The notes: generated by a model from the letters alone, not told the origin. A stretch of DNA of 64,000 nt from Bradyrhizobium sp. Ec3.3 (GCF_000472925.1 NZ_AXAS01000012.1:124001-188000), one strand, 5' to 3'; shown: positions 53,813 to 62,803, counted from the first letter of the stretch. Translations and numbers: made by a program.

Positions 53813-54661
53813 TCAATTACAGGGCTTCGTGTCCTTGACGTCGAACTTGCCGAGCGCGCCGGAAATCACGAAATCATTGTAGTCGAGCACCAGCGCGCGG
53901 GAGACGCCGTTTTCGTAGAGTTCGAACGACATCGCGTAGACGGGCGTCTGCTCACCCTCTTTCTGCTGGGCTTCGCGGTCGAAATAGCTGACGGTGACCG
54001 GCCAGCGCGTCAGCGACTTCATGTGCTCGTCGGACGTCGACGGATCGGGCGAGGACGCTGCGCGATCGGCCGTGATCGGCTGGCCGATCACGGTCAGCGT
54101 GTTGTAGACCTTCTCGCCATTGTCGGAGCCGTCATAGACGGAGAGCTCGAGCAGCGATTTGCCCTCCTTGGCGGCGGCAATGATGCGCTGGATCTGCTCG
54201 GTCGGAAACACAGTCGTGCCGTCGAGCGTGAAATTCTTCGGCACCGGGAGCTTCAATTTGACGTTGATGTGGTCGCCATCGCGCTCGGCCGTTCCGTCGA
54301 CCTGGCTCGAGCCGGTATCGTTCATCCGCGTCTCGATCTTGAAACGATAGCTCTTGCCGGCCGCGTCTTCCCAGGAATTGGAGCGGAGATCGCTGAGCGT
54401 GACCTTGCCCTCGCCGCTGTCGAGCTCGGAAACCTGGCGGAATTCCGACGTGTAGCCCTCGCAGGAATTGCCGGCGAAATTGTAGAGGATGCGACCGCGC
54501 GCGCTGTTGATCGAGTTGGAGCGCGACTTGGCCAGGCTCAGCTCGTACAGGGCCTGGTGCGAGAGGAAAGGACCATTCGCGGCCTCAGCCCCGCCGGAAG
54601 CACCAACAGCAACAGCCGCGAGCGCCATGACACCGAGCGACGTCCGGAAAAGGTGCACCAT
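53813..54661 (-). CDS. eipB: EipB-like periplasmic protein (DUF1849)
   Basis: 282-aa exported protein of the DUF1849 family. Brucella EipB is a periplasmic beta-spiral protein needed for envelope integrity. Signal peptide MVHLFRTSLGVMALAAVAVGASGGAEA; a beta-rich body (YELSLAKSRSNSINSARGRILYNF onward). The two conserved cysteines of the family disulfide are visible: Cys67 in AGNSCEGY and Cys281 in DTKPCN. ATG 54661 has AAGGA upstream. Confidence 0.9.
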   Translation of the reverse strand: MVHLFRTSLGVMALAAVAVGASGGAEAANGPFLSHQALYELSLAKSRSNSINSARGRILYNFAGNSCEGYTSEFRQVSELDSGEGKVTLSDLRSNSWEDAAGKSYRFKIETRMNDTGSSQVDGTAERDGDHINVKLKLPVPKNFTLDGTTVFPTEQIQRIIAAAKEGKSLLELSVYDGSDNGEKVYNTLTVIGQPITADRAASSPDPSTSDEHMKSLTRWPVTVSYFDREAQQKEGEQTPVYAMSFELYENGVSRALVLDYNDFVISGALGKFDVKDTKPCN

Positions 54662-54908
54662 GAATATTCCTTGGGGAAATCGAGATTCGTCATTTTAATG
54701 ACCGTCGCATTGCGTCGCAACTGCGGCCGCTTCACGGAAAGTTGCGCTTTTTCCCAGAAAATCGCTGCCTTGCCTCGGAAAGATGCAACCCTGCCGGGCG
54801 CCCGGGCCGCCGCCTCGCCACCTTGCATGTCACTGCACAATCGGCGAAACAGGCGCGCTGGCCGGCTTGAGGCCGGACAGAATTTCCAGATGACATCGAG
54901 GTCGGAAC

Positions 54909-55376
54909 ATGGCGGGCACGGTCGAGCAGAAACTGGCGGAACAGGGCATCAAATTGCACGAGGCCCCCACCCCCGTGGCCAACTACGTGCCGTTCGTGCG
55001 GACCGGCAACCTCCTGTTCGTTTCCGGTCAGGTCTGCTTCGATCCGGCCGGCAAGCTGATCGCCAAGGGCAAGCTGGGCGCCGGCGTCTCCATCGAAGAG
55101 GGCGCGGCGGCGGCGCGCGGCTGTGCCATCAACCTGCTGGCGCAAGTCAAGGCGGCGCTCGGCGACCTCGACAAGGTCGTGCGCGTGGTGCGGCTCGGCG
55201 GTTTCATCAACTCGGCGCCGGATTTCGTCGACGGACCGAAGGTGCTGAACGGCGCCTCCGACCTGATGGTCGCGGCCTTCGGCGACAAGGGCCGCCATGC
55301 CCGCACCACCGTCGGCGTCGCCTCGCTCCCGGCGGACGCCGCGGTCGAGGTCGAAGGCGTGTTCGAGGTCGCCTGA
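54909..55376 (+). CDS. RidA family protein
   Basis: 155-aa RidA-superfamily protein of the longer subgroup: ANYVPFVRTGNLLFVSGQVCFDPAGKLI, GAAAARGCAINLLAQVKAALGDLDKVVRVVRLGGFINSAPDF, and RHARTTVGVASLPADAAVEVEGVFEV, which includes an Arg-x-x-Val-like region (ARTTVGV). The GDPD gene starts 17 bp later, suggesting co-transcription. Substrate unknown. Confidence 0.92.
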   Translation: MAGTVEQKLAEQGIKLHEAPTPVANYVPFVRTGNLLFVSGQVCFDPAGKLIAKGKLGAGVSIEEGAAAARGCAINLLAQVKAALGDLDKVVRVVRLGGFINSAPDFVDGPKVLNGASDLMVAAFGDKGRHARTTVGVASLPADAAVEVEGVFEVA

Positions 55377-55392
55377 GCCGGGAGCAAGAGAC

Positions 55393-56139
55393 GTGCGTGC
55401 TCCGGATTGGCTGACTGCGCGGCCGGTCGCCCATCGCGGCCTGCATGACATTTCACGCGGTATCGTCGAGAACATGCCGGGCGCGGTGCAGGCTGCGATC
55501 GCAGGCAATTTCGCCATCGAGGTCGATATCCAGCTCTCCGCCGACGGCGAAGCCATGGTGCATCACGACCATGCGCTCGGTCGACTCACGGAGGGCAACG
55601 GCGAGCTGATCGAGAAGACCGCGGCTGAGCTCAGGGCCGTCAAGTTCAAGGACACGTCCGAGCGGATGATGTCGCTGTCGGACCTCTGCACCATGGTCGC
55701 TGGGCGGGTTCCTCTTGTGATCGAGGTGAAGAGCCATTTTGGCGACGACCGCAAGCTCGTGAAGCGGATGGCGGAGGTGCTCGCCTCCTATGACGGGCCG
55801 GCCGTCGGCATGTCCTTCGATCCGGACCAGGTGCTGGCGCTGCGCGAGCTGTTGCCGTCGCGCCCACGCGGCATCGTCGCGCAGCGGACCTATGAGGACG
55901 AGTACTGGGCGAAGCTGACACAAGCCCAGCGCGACAGCATGCTGTACTTGCGCCACGGCTTTCAGACCCAGCCGAATTTCGTCGCCTTCAAGGTCGACGA
56001 TCTGCCGGCGCCGGCGCCATGGATCGCGCGCAACGCTTTCGGCTGTGCCCTGCTCGGCTGGACCGTGCGCACACCCGAGCAGCGGACGCGGGCTGCGCGG
56101 TGTGCGGATCAGATGATCTTTGAGGGGTTCGTGCCGTAG
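55393..56139 (+). CDS. Glycerophosphodiester phosphodiesterase family protein
   Basis: 248-aa GDPD-type TIM barrel without signal peptide, hence probably cytosolic. The signature is ARPVAHRGLHDISRGIVENMPGAVQAAIAGNFAIEVDIQLSADGEAMVHHDHALGRLT, with the catalytic His pair (AHRG and VHHDH) and metal ligand Glu in EVD; a later VPLVIEVKS carries the third ligand. Hydrolyses glycerophosphodiesters to glycerol-3-phosphate and an alcohol. GTG 55393 is the start, with GGGAG upstream. Confidence 0.92.
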   Translation: MRAPDWLTARPVAHRGLHDISRGIVENMPGAVQAAIAGNFAIEVDIQLSADGEAMVHHDHALGRLTEGNGELIEKTAAELRAVKFKDTSERMMSLSDLCTMVAGRVPLVIEVKSHFGDDRKLVKRMAEVLASYDGPAVGMSFDPDQVLALRELLPSRPRGIVAQRTYEDEYWAKLTQAQRDSMLYLRHGFQTQPNFVAFKVDDLPAPAPWIARNAFGCALLGWTVRTPEQRTRAARCADQMIFEGFVP

Positions 56140-56152
56140 GGCGCCCCAAATG

Positions 56153-56275
56153 TCGTCCTGGCGAAAGCCAGGACCCATAACCACCGAACGCAGTTGGCGC
56201 GAAGAACCGGTGGTTGGCGGCGCTGCGCCACAACTTCTCCTTGGGGTAATGGGTCCTGGCTTTCGCCAGGACGAC
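56153..56275. repeat. Dispersed palindromic repeat, family A copy 2
   Basis: Same inverted ends as 52493-52612 (TCGTCCTGGCGAAAGCCAGG at left). The inner parts differ between the copies, while the ends and the GGTAATGGG shoulder are conserved. Confidence 0.9.
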
Positions 56276-56372
56276 TCGCGGATGGAATTGCGTGTCATCC
56301 TCGACACCGCATTCGCGCCGCGTCAGTTCCCGCCTCTTGAAGTCGCTGCTGCAATGCACGATCTTGGGCGCG

Positions 56373-57614
56373 ATGGCATCATCCGAAATCACGCTCGAGG
56401 CCGTACCATCCATTGGCGAAGTGACGCCGGAGGACTGGGACGCTTGCGCCAATCCCGGCAAGGCCTGCAACGGACATGGCGCAGGAACCTCATCCGAGCT
56501 CCCAGGCGATTCCGCCCGACTCTTAAGACCGTCCTATAACCCATTCGTCTCTCACGCCTTTTTGTCAGCGGCGGAGAATTCGGGTTCAGCGACCGCACGG
56601 ACCGGCTGGCGACCGCGGCATCTCGTTGCCAGGCTCGATGGCCGCGTCGCGGGCGTCGTGCCCTGCTATCTGAAATCGCATTCGCAAGGCGAGTACGTCT
56701 TCGACCGCGGCTGGGCGGATGCGTATGAGCGCGCCGGCGGGCGCTACTATCCGAAGCTGCAGGTCTCGGTTCCCTTCACACCGGCGACCGGCCCGCGCCT
56801 TCTGATCCGCGATGGCGTCGATCGCGAGCGCATCGCCTCTGCCCTGGCCAGCGGGCTGATCGCGCTGTGCGGTGTGAGCAAGGCCTCCTCGGTGCACGTC
56901 ACCTTCGCGCGCGAGGCCGAATGGAAGCTGCTCGCCGAGCACGGCTTCCTGCAACGGACCGACCAGCAGTTCCACTGGCACAACGATGGCTTTGCGTCCT
57001 TCGACGATTTCCTTGCCACCCTCAATTCGCGCCACCGCAAATCGATCAAGCGCGAGCGGCGCGACGCACTTGCAGCCGGCATCAGCGTCCACTGGCTCAC
57101 CGGCAGCGACATCACCGAGGAGGCCTGGGATGCGTTCTTCGACTTCTACATGGAGACCGGCTCGCGCAAATGGGGCCGGCCATACCTGACCCGCGAATTC
57201 TTCTCGCTGATCGGCGACACCATGAGCGACGACGTGGTCCTGGTGATGGCCCGCCGCAATCACCGCTGGATCGCGGGCGCCATCAACTTCATCGGCTCGG
57301 ACACGCTGTTCGGCCGCAACTGGGGCGCGGTCGAGCATCATCCGTTCCTGCATTTCGAGGTCTGCTACTACCAGGCGATCGACTTTGCGATCAAACACGG
57401 CTTGATGCATGTCGAAGCCGGCGCGCAGGGCGACCACAAGATCGCACGCGGCTACCTGCCGCGAACGACGCATTCGGCGCATTTCATCGCTGACCCCGGC
57501 TTGCGCCGTGCCATCGACGATTACCTCAAGCGCGAACGTGCGTATGTCGCGGAAGCCGGCCGCGAGCTTGCCGAGTTGGGCCCGTTCCGCAAGGGCGCCG
57601 AAGAGGCGTCTTGA
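56373..57614 (+). CDS. FemAB/GNAT-like N-acetyltransferase (DUF482 type)
   Basis: 413-aa protein of the FemAB-like acyltransferase group (PF04339, named peptidoglycan biosynthesis/recognition). Features: PRHLVARLDGRVAGVVPCYLKSHSQGEYVFDRGWADAYERAGGRYYPKLQVSVPFTP, then LNSRHRKSIKRERRDAL, and CYYQAIDFAIKHGLMHVEAGAQGDHKIARGYLP. The reaction and acceptor are unknown; aminoacyl or acetyl transfer is family-based. ATG 56373 is preferred. The HIT gene follows by 50 bp. Confidence 0.9.
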   Translation: MASSEITLEAVPSIGEVTPEDWDACANPGKACNGHGAGTSSELPGDSARLLRPSYNPFVSHAFLSAAENSGSATARTGWRPRHLVARLDGRVAGVVPCYLKSHSQGEYVFDRGWADAYERAGGRYYPKLQVSVPFTPATGPRLLIRDGVDRERIASALASGLIALCGVSKASSVHVTFAREAEWKLLAEHGFLQRTDQQFHWHNDGFASFDDFLATLNSRHRKSIKRERRDALAAGISVHWLTGSDITEEAWDAFFDFYMETGSRKWGRPYLTREFFSLIGDTMSDDVVLVMARRNHRWIAGAINFIGSDTLFGRNWGAVEHHPFLHFEVCYYQAIDFAIKHGLMHVEAGAQGDHKIARGYLPRTTHSAHFIADPGLRRAIDDYLKRERAYVAEAGRELAELGPFRKGAEEAS

Positions 57615-57664
57615 CGCCTTCTTAGAGGTGATGACAGTAAGGCCGCAACTTCAGGAGCAGCCGC

Positions 57665-58093
57665 ATGACCGCCTACGATCCCAACAATGTCTTCGCGAAA
57701 ATCCTGCGCGGCGAATTCCCCTGCTACAAGGTCTATGAGGACGAGCACGTGCTCGCGTTCCTCGACATCATGCCGCGCTCGCCCGGCCATACGCTTGTCG
57801 TCCCGAAAGCCCCGGCCCGCAACATTCTCGACGTCAAGCCGGACGACTACGCCCATGTCGCGCGTGGCGCGCACAAGATCGCGGCCGCCGCGATGAAGGC
57901 CTTCGATGCCGACGGCATCACCGTGCAGCAGTTCAACGAGCCGGCCGGCGGCCAGGTCGTGTTTCACCTGCACATGCACGTGATGCCGCGCCACGACGGC
58001 GTCGCACTGCTGCCGCCCGCGAGCCGCAAGGAAGACGGCAAGGCGCTGGAAGAACACGCGGCACAGCTGATCGCGGCGCTGAAGACGGGCTAG
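57665..58093 (+). CDS. HIT family protein (Hint-like)
   Basis: 142-aa histidine-triad protein: NVFAKILRGEFPCYKVYEDEHVLAFLDIMPRSPGHTLVVPK at the N-terminus and the catalytic HLHMHVMPR (His-x-His-x-His). The family hydrolyses adenosine phosphoramidates and AMP-lysine type bonds. Located after the FemAB-like gene; a role in aminoacyl-adenylate clearance is only family knowledge. Confidence 0.95.
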   Translation: MTAYDPNNVFAKILRGEFPCYKVYEDEHVLAFLDIMPRSPGHTLVVPKAPARNILDVKPDDYAHVARGAHKIAAAAMKAFDADGITVQQFNEPAGGQVVFHLHMHVMPRHDGVALLPPASRKEDGKALEEHAAQLIAALKTG

Positions 58094-58103
58094 GTCTTTC
58101 CCC

Positions 58104-58190
58104 CGTCATTGCGAGCGAAGCGAAGCAATCCAGACTGCCTCCGCGGAAACACTCTGGATTGCTTCGTCGCTTCGCTCCTCGCAATGACGG
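58104..58190. repeat. Dispersed palindromic repeat, family B
   Basis: CGTCATTGCGAGCGAAGCGA at the left and its inverted counterpart at the right, with inner GCAATCCAGA/CTCTGGATTGC arms. Lies between convergent HIT and TrmO-like genes. Confidence 0.9.
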
Positions 58191-58201
58191 AGGAGAGGAC
58201 T

Positions 58202-58693
58202 TCATTCCGTCTCGAAATCCCCAGCCTGCGGCGCGGCCAGTGGTGTGAACTCGCAACGGTCCGGCTTGATGTCGATCAGTGGCGTGTTGTCGATGCAGTC
58301 GAGGCCGCGCACCAGGATCGTGTTGCCCTCGATGCCGACCAGCCTGACGATCGAGGTGCCGATCGGATTGGGCCGCACCGGCGAGCGCAGCGAGAATGTG
58401 CCGCGGGTGTTCTGGTTGTTCTTCGGGCTCTGCAGGATGATGTCGCGACGCGACCGGTCGAGCCAGTAGAGCACTTCGAGATTGCTGTAGAAGTCGACGC
58501 CCTTGATCGCCGGCACGAAGGGCTCGAAGATCTCCAGCCGGCACACCGGGCCGTCATGCCGCCCCTGCCGCGGCGTCTCCAGCCGGGAGGTCCAGGGCGT
58601 GCGGATCCGGCCGATGAAGACGAGGCCGGCATCCTGCGTCGCCGGCAGCTCGATCGCCACCTCGCCTTCGCGGAGCTCATTTTCGCGAACCAT
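58202..58693 (-). CDS. trmO: tRNA (N6-threonylcarbamoyladenosine(37)-N6)-methyltransferase TrmO-like (TsaA/UPF0066)
   Basis: 163-aa SAM-dependent beta-barrel methyltransferase family protein. GLVFIGRIRTPWTSRLETPRQGR, LEIFEPFVPAIKGVDFYSNLEVLYWLDRS, GTFSLRSPVRPNPIGTSIVRLVGIEGN and RGLDCIDNTPLIDIKPD are family motifs. TrmO methylates t6A37 of tRNA(Thr). The protein is shorter than E. coli TrmO, lacking the C-terminal extension, so specificity is not certain. Confidence 0.88.
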   Translation of the reverse strand: MVRENELREGEVAIELPATQDAGLVFIGRIRTPWTSRLETPRQGRHDGPVCRLEIFEPFVPAIKGVDFYSNLEVLYWLDRSRRDIILQSPKNNQNTRGTFSLRSPVRPNPIGTSIVRLVGIEGNTILVRGLDCIDNTPLIDIKPDRCEFTPLAAPQAGDFETE

Positions 58694-58724
58694 TTTGTCT
58701 GTTCCTTGCTGTTCGCTGGCGGTT

Positions 58725-59069
58725 TTAGCCCAGCCACCACTTGCCGGCCAGCATGAACAGCTCGCCGGTGACGACGCCGGCGAAGATCGAGCGGCGGGTC
58801 AGCATGAAGACGACGAAGCCCGCGACCACCGCACCATACCGCAAGACATCGGGCACGCTGGCGAGCGCGCCCGGGGGCTGGACCACGATCTGGGCGATGA
58901 CGCCGGCCAGGATCGCGGTCGCCACCGCCCTCACCCAGACCAACAGCTCCGAGCCCTCGTCGATGCCGCCGCCGAACCACAGGCCCAGCATGCGCCATAT
59001 CTGGTTGGGAATAACGCCGGCGACGAACAGCACGGCGAGCGCATGCCAGTCGCCGAGAAAGCCACTCAT
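58725..59069 (-). CDS. azlD: AzlD family branched-chain amino-acid exporter subunit
   Basis: 114-aa membrane protein with about four helices (ALAVLFVAGVIPNQIWRMLGLWF; LVWVRAVATAILAGVIAQIVVQPPGAL; VLRYGAVVAGFVVFMLTRRSIFAGVVTGELFML). The N-terminal VIPNQIWR is AzlD-like. Its start overlaps the azlC stop as ATGA. AzlCD pairs export branched-chain amino acids or analogues. Confidence 0.88.
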   Translation of the reverse strand: MSGFLGDWHALAVLFVAGVIPNQIWRMLGLWFGGGIDEGSELLVWVRAVATAILAGVIAQIVVQPPGALASVPDVLRYGAVVAGFVVFMLTRRSIFAGVVTGELFMLAGKWWLG

Positions 59070-59842
59070 GCGCGCGCCTCTCGCCAGAAATGGACGCCAT
59101 AGGCGATGGTGCCCGCCACGACGCCGCTAACGAGGATGTCGAGGCCGCTGTTCATCTTCGCGGCCAGCGGATAGAGCACGAGCCCGAGCACCAGCGCGAC
59201 CACGTCAGCGATCTCGCGGCTGTTGCGCGCGGTCGAGAACAGGAACGACAGCGGGGTGAGCAGCAAGATCGCCGCGCCCAGCGTCTGCGTGAGGTTGGCG
59301 GCGAGGAAATAGCCGACCGTGTTGGCGGTCAGGCACACCGAGACCAGGCCGCAGCCGAGCCCGTGAACGAAGGCGATGCGCCGCTCGCGCGGCACCTGCG
59401 GCAGGAAGCGGTGGCATTCGACCCACAGCGTCACGGCGGTGAGATGCGCCGCGAAGATCAGCTCGCGCCGTTTTGTCGTCGGCGTGCGCATCAAGGGCAG
59501 GACCGACACCACCATTGGAAACAGGCGGATGGCGCTGACAGTCACGGCGATCGCCGACTGGATGACGGTCGCCCCGGAGCCGAGCGTGGTGATCAGGATG
59601 ATCTGCGCCGGCCCCGCCCAGACGAACAGCGTCGATGCCAGCGCCCAGGCCAGGCTGAAATGCGTGTCATGCGCCAGCGCCCCGATGCCCAGATAGGTCA
59701 CGAACAGCACGATGGTGAGGATGGTCTGCGTAATCGAGCGCAGCCCCCACGCAAAGGCGCGAAAGGCACTGTGCCATTCAGGAGAATCGAGCGGAGGAAG
59801 CGCCACGGGGGGTCTTGGCCGGGAGAGGAATCGTGCCTGCAT
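59066..59842 (-). CDS. azlC: AzlC family permease
   Basis: 258-aa membrane protein with about six to seven helices. ALAHDTHFSLAWALASTLFVWAGPAQIILITTLGSGATVIQSAIAVTVSAIRLFPMVVSVLPLM is the AzlC core. It forms the large subunit of an AzlCD exporter with the next gene. ATG 59842 is chosen; longer frames would run into a dispersed repeat. Confidence 0.9.
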   Translation of the reverse strand: MQARFLSRPRPPVALPPLDSPEWHSAFRAFAWGLRSITQTILTIVLFVTYLGIGALAHDTHFSLAWALASTLFVWAGPAQIILITTLGSGATVIQSAIAVTVSAIRLFPMVVSVLPLMRTPTTKRRELIFAAHLTAVTLWVECHRFLPQVPRERRIAFVHGLGCGLVSVCLTANTVGYFLAANLTQTLGAAILLLTPLSFLFSTARNSREIADVVALVLGLVLYPLAAKMNSGLDILVSGVVAGTIAYGVHFWREARA

Positions 59843-59911
59843 AACGGGGGATGGGGCGGCGCGCGTCAAGAAAGCGCGAGGCTGGGCTGGCATGCGCGCC
59901 ACATTGACACG

Positions 59912-60036
59912 CCGTCATTCCGGGGCGCGCCCCCTTGGGCGCGAGCTATGATGCGCAATTGCGCATCTGAGAATCCATACTCACGATGGTGGTTATGGAT
60001 TCCGGGCTCGCCGCTTCGCGGCGCCCCGGAATGACA
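59912..60036. repeat. Dispersed palindromic repeat, family C (long form)
   Basis: CGTCATTCCGGGGCGCGCCC to GCGCCCCGGAATGACAGG inverted ends, with inner GAATCCATA and TATGGATTCC arms, and GCGCAATTGCGC in the middle. The 33990-34090 copy is the reverse-oriented relative. Confidence 0.9.
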
Positions 60037-60050
60037 GGTGTTGATACCCC

Positions 60051-61028
60051 CTATCCCGTCACGCCCCGGTTCTTCAGTACGAAGCAGGCGCCGCCGGCTT
60101 TGCGGATGCGGTTGCAGAGATCATCCGCCTCGGGCCGCGTGTCGGCGCCGATGCGCACCTGGTAGAAGGCGTGCGTGCCGCGGCTGCGCATCACGGACGA
60201 CAGCAGGCTCGGATCGCGGTCACCGATCACGGCGCTGAGGCGCGTCACCGCGCGGGAATACATCGCCAGCGCCCTGTTGCGGTCGAAGCCTGCAGCGAGC
60301 TGCACACCCCAGACTTTTGCGGCGGCAAGCTCCACATGCTGCTCGAGCTCGGCGACGAACGGGTTTGGCGCGCGCTTCAGGAGCGCCATCAGATCGCGAC
60401 AGCTCGTCGTCGGCGCATTCGGCGGCCCCTTGCCGGTCGCGCCGGCCTTGGCCCAAGCGTCGACCGTCGCCCCGGTGATGGCGAAGACGTAGTTGCGAGT
60501 CTGCTCCGGCATCGGACCGGTGCCCGCGAGCCATTCCTGCACCCGCCTCGGCCCGGCATTGTAGGCAGCAGCCGCGAGACCAAGATTGCCGAACTGGTTG
60601 CGCAGCTCGTTGAGGAATTCAGCCGATTTCGGCAGCGCCTGCACCGGATTGAAGGGATTAAGGAGCCCGCGCTCGCTCGCCGTGCCCGGCATGAACTGCG
60701 CGATACCCTGCGCACGCTCGCCGCTGCGCGTCACAGGCCCCACCGCGTCGCTCTGGAACCGGCTCTCCTGCCAGATCACGCGGGCGAAGAATTCCAGCGG
60801 CAGATTGGCGTCGCGCGCGGCGGCCTCGATGATCAGGCAGATCGATTCCCGTGTATCGCTCTCGCGCGCCGCCTCGGCGGGCTTGCCCGGCGGCATCGCG
60901 AGCTCCTCGACGCTCGGCACGGCAACATTGGTCTTCGCGGGCGAATTGTCCCATGCCGCTGCCGGCGCGACCAGGAACAGCGCGGTGGCGGCCTGGCAGA
61001 GCGCAAATCGGGCTCGTGTCATCGGCAT
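60051..61028 (-). CDS. Lytic transglycosylase with C-terminal SPOR-like region
   Basis: 325-aa exported muramidase. Signal peptide MPMTRARFALCQAATALFLVAPAAA. The SLT domain shows FFARVIWQESRFQSDAVGP (catalytic Glu), RAQGIAQFMPGTASERGL and GLAAAAYNAGPRRVQEWL. The final 60 residues (YQVRIGADTRPEADDLCNRIRKAGGACFVLKN) look like a SPOR peptidoglycan-binding domain. Cleaves peptidoglycan, perhaps at the septum. ATG 61028 is used; 61022 is also possible. Confidence 0.92.
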   Translation of the reverse strand: MPMTRARFALCQAATALFLVAPAAAWDNSPAKTNVAVPSVEELAMPPGKPAEAARESDTRESICLIIEAAARDANLPLEFFARVIWQESRFQSDAVGPVTRSGERAQGIAQFMPGTASERGLLNPFNPVQALPKSAEFLNELRNQFGNLGLAAAAYNAGPRRVQEWLAGTGPMPEQTRNYVFAITGATVDAWAKAGATGKGPPNAPTTSCRDLMALLKRAPNPFVAELEQHVELAAAKVWGVQLAAGFDRNRALAMYSRAVTRLSAVIGDRDPSLLSSVMRSRGTHAFYQVRIGADTRPEADDLCNRIRKAGGACFVLKNRGVTG

Positions 61029-61108
61029 GGTACCGGCGATATCGGACTTGAACTCGGAGACTAAGCGAACTAGCAACTGGCGGCATAATCAACGTAGGCC
61101 GGGGCGGA

Positions 61109-61756
61109 ATGGCTACAATCTATTTTGATCTCGACGGCACGCTGACCGATCCGAAGCCCGGGATCACCCGCTCGATCCAGTATGCGCTGGAACGGCTCGG
61201 ACAGCACGTCCCGAGCGAGGACGAATTGACCTGGTGTATCGGGCCGCCGCTGCATGCGAGCCTGAAAAAACTCACCGGAACCGATGAGCTCGCCGACCGG
61301 GCCCTGCTGCTCTATCGCGAGCGGTTTGCCGATATCGGCCTGTTCGAGAACGAGGCGTATTCCGGCATCGAGGAGACTCTATCCACGCTGTCGGCGACGG
61401 GCGCGCGCATGTTCGTGGCGACCAGCAAACCGGTCGTCTATGCGAGCCGCATCGTCGATCATTTCGGCCTCAAGCGTTATTTCGAGCAGGTGTTCGGATC
61501 CGAGCTCGACGGCACCCGCGTCGACAAGGGCGATCTCCTGCGCTACGCCCTCGACACCGCGAAAGTGGATCCGCAAGCGGCCATCATGATCGGCGACCGC
61601 AGCCACGACGTGGTCGGCGCGCGCAAGAACGGCTTGACCGCGATCGGCGTGCTCTACGGCTATGGCAGCGAGACCGAGCTCAGGGACGCCGGCGCGCATC
61701 ATATCTGCGCCGCCCACCCCGAGCTGGTTGCCTACTGCACGACGCGTGCCGCTTGA
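61109..61756 (+). CDS. HAD family hydrolase (Gph-like phosphatase)
   Basis: 215-aa haloacid-dehalogenase phosphatase. Motif I IYFDLDGTLTDPKPGI (nucleophile Asp), motif II MFVATSKP, motif III Lys in VDKGDLL, and motif IV AIMIGDRSHDVVGARKNGL are complete, with a cap domain between I and II. Resembles phosphoglycolate phosphatase, but the substrate is not certain. Divergent from the transglycosylase gene. Confidence 0.93.
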   Translation: MATIYFDLDGTLTDPKPGITRSIQYALERLGQHVPSEDELTWCIGPPLHASLKKLTGTDELADRALLLYRERFADIGLFENEAYSGIEETLSTLSATGARMFVATSKPVVYASRIVDHFGLKRYFEQVFGSELDGTRVDKGDLLRYALDTAKVDPQAAIMIGDRSHDVVGARKNGLTAIGVLYGYGSETELRDAGAHHICAAHPELVAYCTTRAA

Positions 61757-61786
61757 ACGTCCGGCACTGACGCTCTGCATCCCTGG

Positions 61787-62803
61787 TCAGCTCGCTGCCG
61801 CCGCGATGTCCGCGGGCTCGACGGTGTCGACCGGCAACGCGAACTGCTCGACCCGCTTATACGGCTTCTTGTTGAGCAAGAGCCGCGTCACGTCGGGCCG
61901 CGAATAGTGCCCGGCGGGATCGGCCGCATTCTTGGCGACGCCAATGACGCCGAGATCGATCTCGGCGACCAGAAGCCCTTCCTGATCCGGTGCCAGCTTG
62001 TCGCCGATCTGGCTGCCGTCGGGGCCGTAGATCGCGGCAAAGCCGCCGCCGGCATGCAACAGCGCATGCTTGTCCGGGCGGTCGCAGAGCTCATCGATCA
62101 TCGCCTGCGAGACGGTTGCGCAGGGCGCAAGCACGAAGCAGGAGCCCTCCACCGCATAGACGCGCGAGGCAGCGTTGTTGACCTCCGCTCCCAAGGCGGG
62201 CGCGAAGGGATCGTAGAGCGAGAAGCTCGGCCATGACGCCACATGCACCTGCTCGTTCTGGGCGTACATCGCATATTTCGACAGCGGCTGGAGATGCTCC
62301 CAGCAGCACAGCGCACCGAGACGTCCGATGTCGGGGCGGTCGTGGACGGCAAGATCGCTGCCGTCGCCCTCGCCATAGACGGTCCGCTCGGCATGGGTCG
62401 GCCGCAGCTTGCGGCGCTTTGCAATGGTCTCGCCATCTGGCCCGATCAGCCATTGCGCGATGTAGAGGCTGCCGCCGTCGCGCTCGGAAAGCCCGATGAC
62501 GGCGGTCAGGCCAGCCTTGCGCACGGCCTGCCGCAGCTTCTCCGCCTGCGGGCTGTCGTAGGCGAGCGAATTGTCGAAATAGCGCTGCACGAAGCCGCGG
62601 CCGATCGACCAGGCCGGCGAATCCAGCCAGATATGCCAGGGGTATCCGGGGATGAACACCTCCGGGAAAGCGATCAGCTTCGCACCCTTTCTTGCGGCCT
62701 CCTCGATCAGCGCGATCGACTTGTCGACGGACGCGTCGAGGTCGAGCCAGGCCGGCGCCGCCTGCACCACCGCGACTTTGTATTTCGGATGTTCGATGCC
62801 CAT
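61787..62803 (-). CDS. Nitrilase
   Basis: 338-aa carbon-nitrogen hydrolase that turns nitriles into acids and ammonia. The Glu-Lys-Cys triad is clear: Glu48 in LIAFPEVFIPGYP, Lys132 in KRRKLRPTHAER, and Cys167 in GALCCWEHLQPL. The AWLDLDASVDKSIALIEEAARKG start and the length are typical for nitrilases rather than amidases. ATG 62803 has GGAGG upstream. Divergent from an AraC regulator, suggesting induction by nitriles. Confidence 0.94.
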   Translation of the reverse strand: MGIEHPKYKVAVVQAAPAWLDLDASVDKSIALIEEAARKGAKLIAFPEVFIPGYPWHIWLDSPAWSIGRGFVQRYFDNSLAYDSPQAEKLRQAVRKAGLTAVIGLSERDGGSLYIAQWLIGPDGETIAKRRKLRPTHAERTVYGEGDGSDLAVHDRPDIGRLGALCCWEHLQPLSKYAMYAQNEQVHVASWPSFSLYDPFAPALGAEVNNAASRVYAVEGSCFVLAPCATVSQAMIDELCDRPDKHALLHAGGGFAAIYGPDGSQIGDKLAPDQEGLLVAEIDLGVIGVAKNAADPAGHYSRPDVTRLLLNKKPYKRVEQFALPVDTVEPADIAAAAS

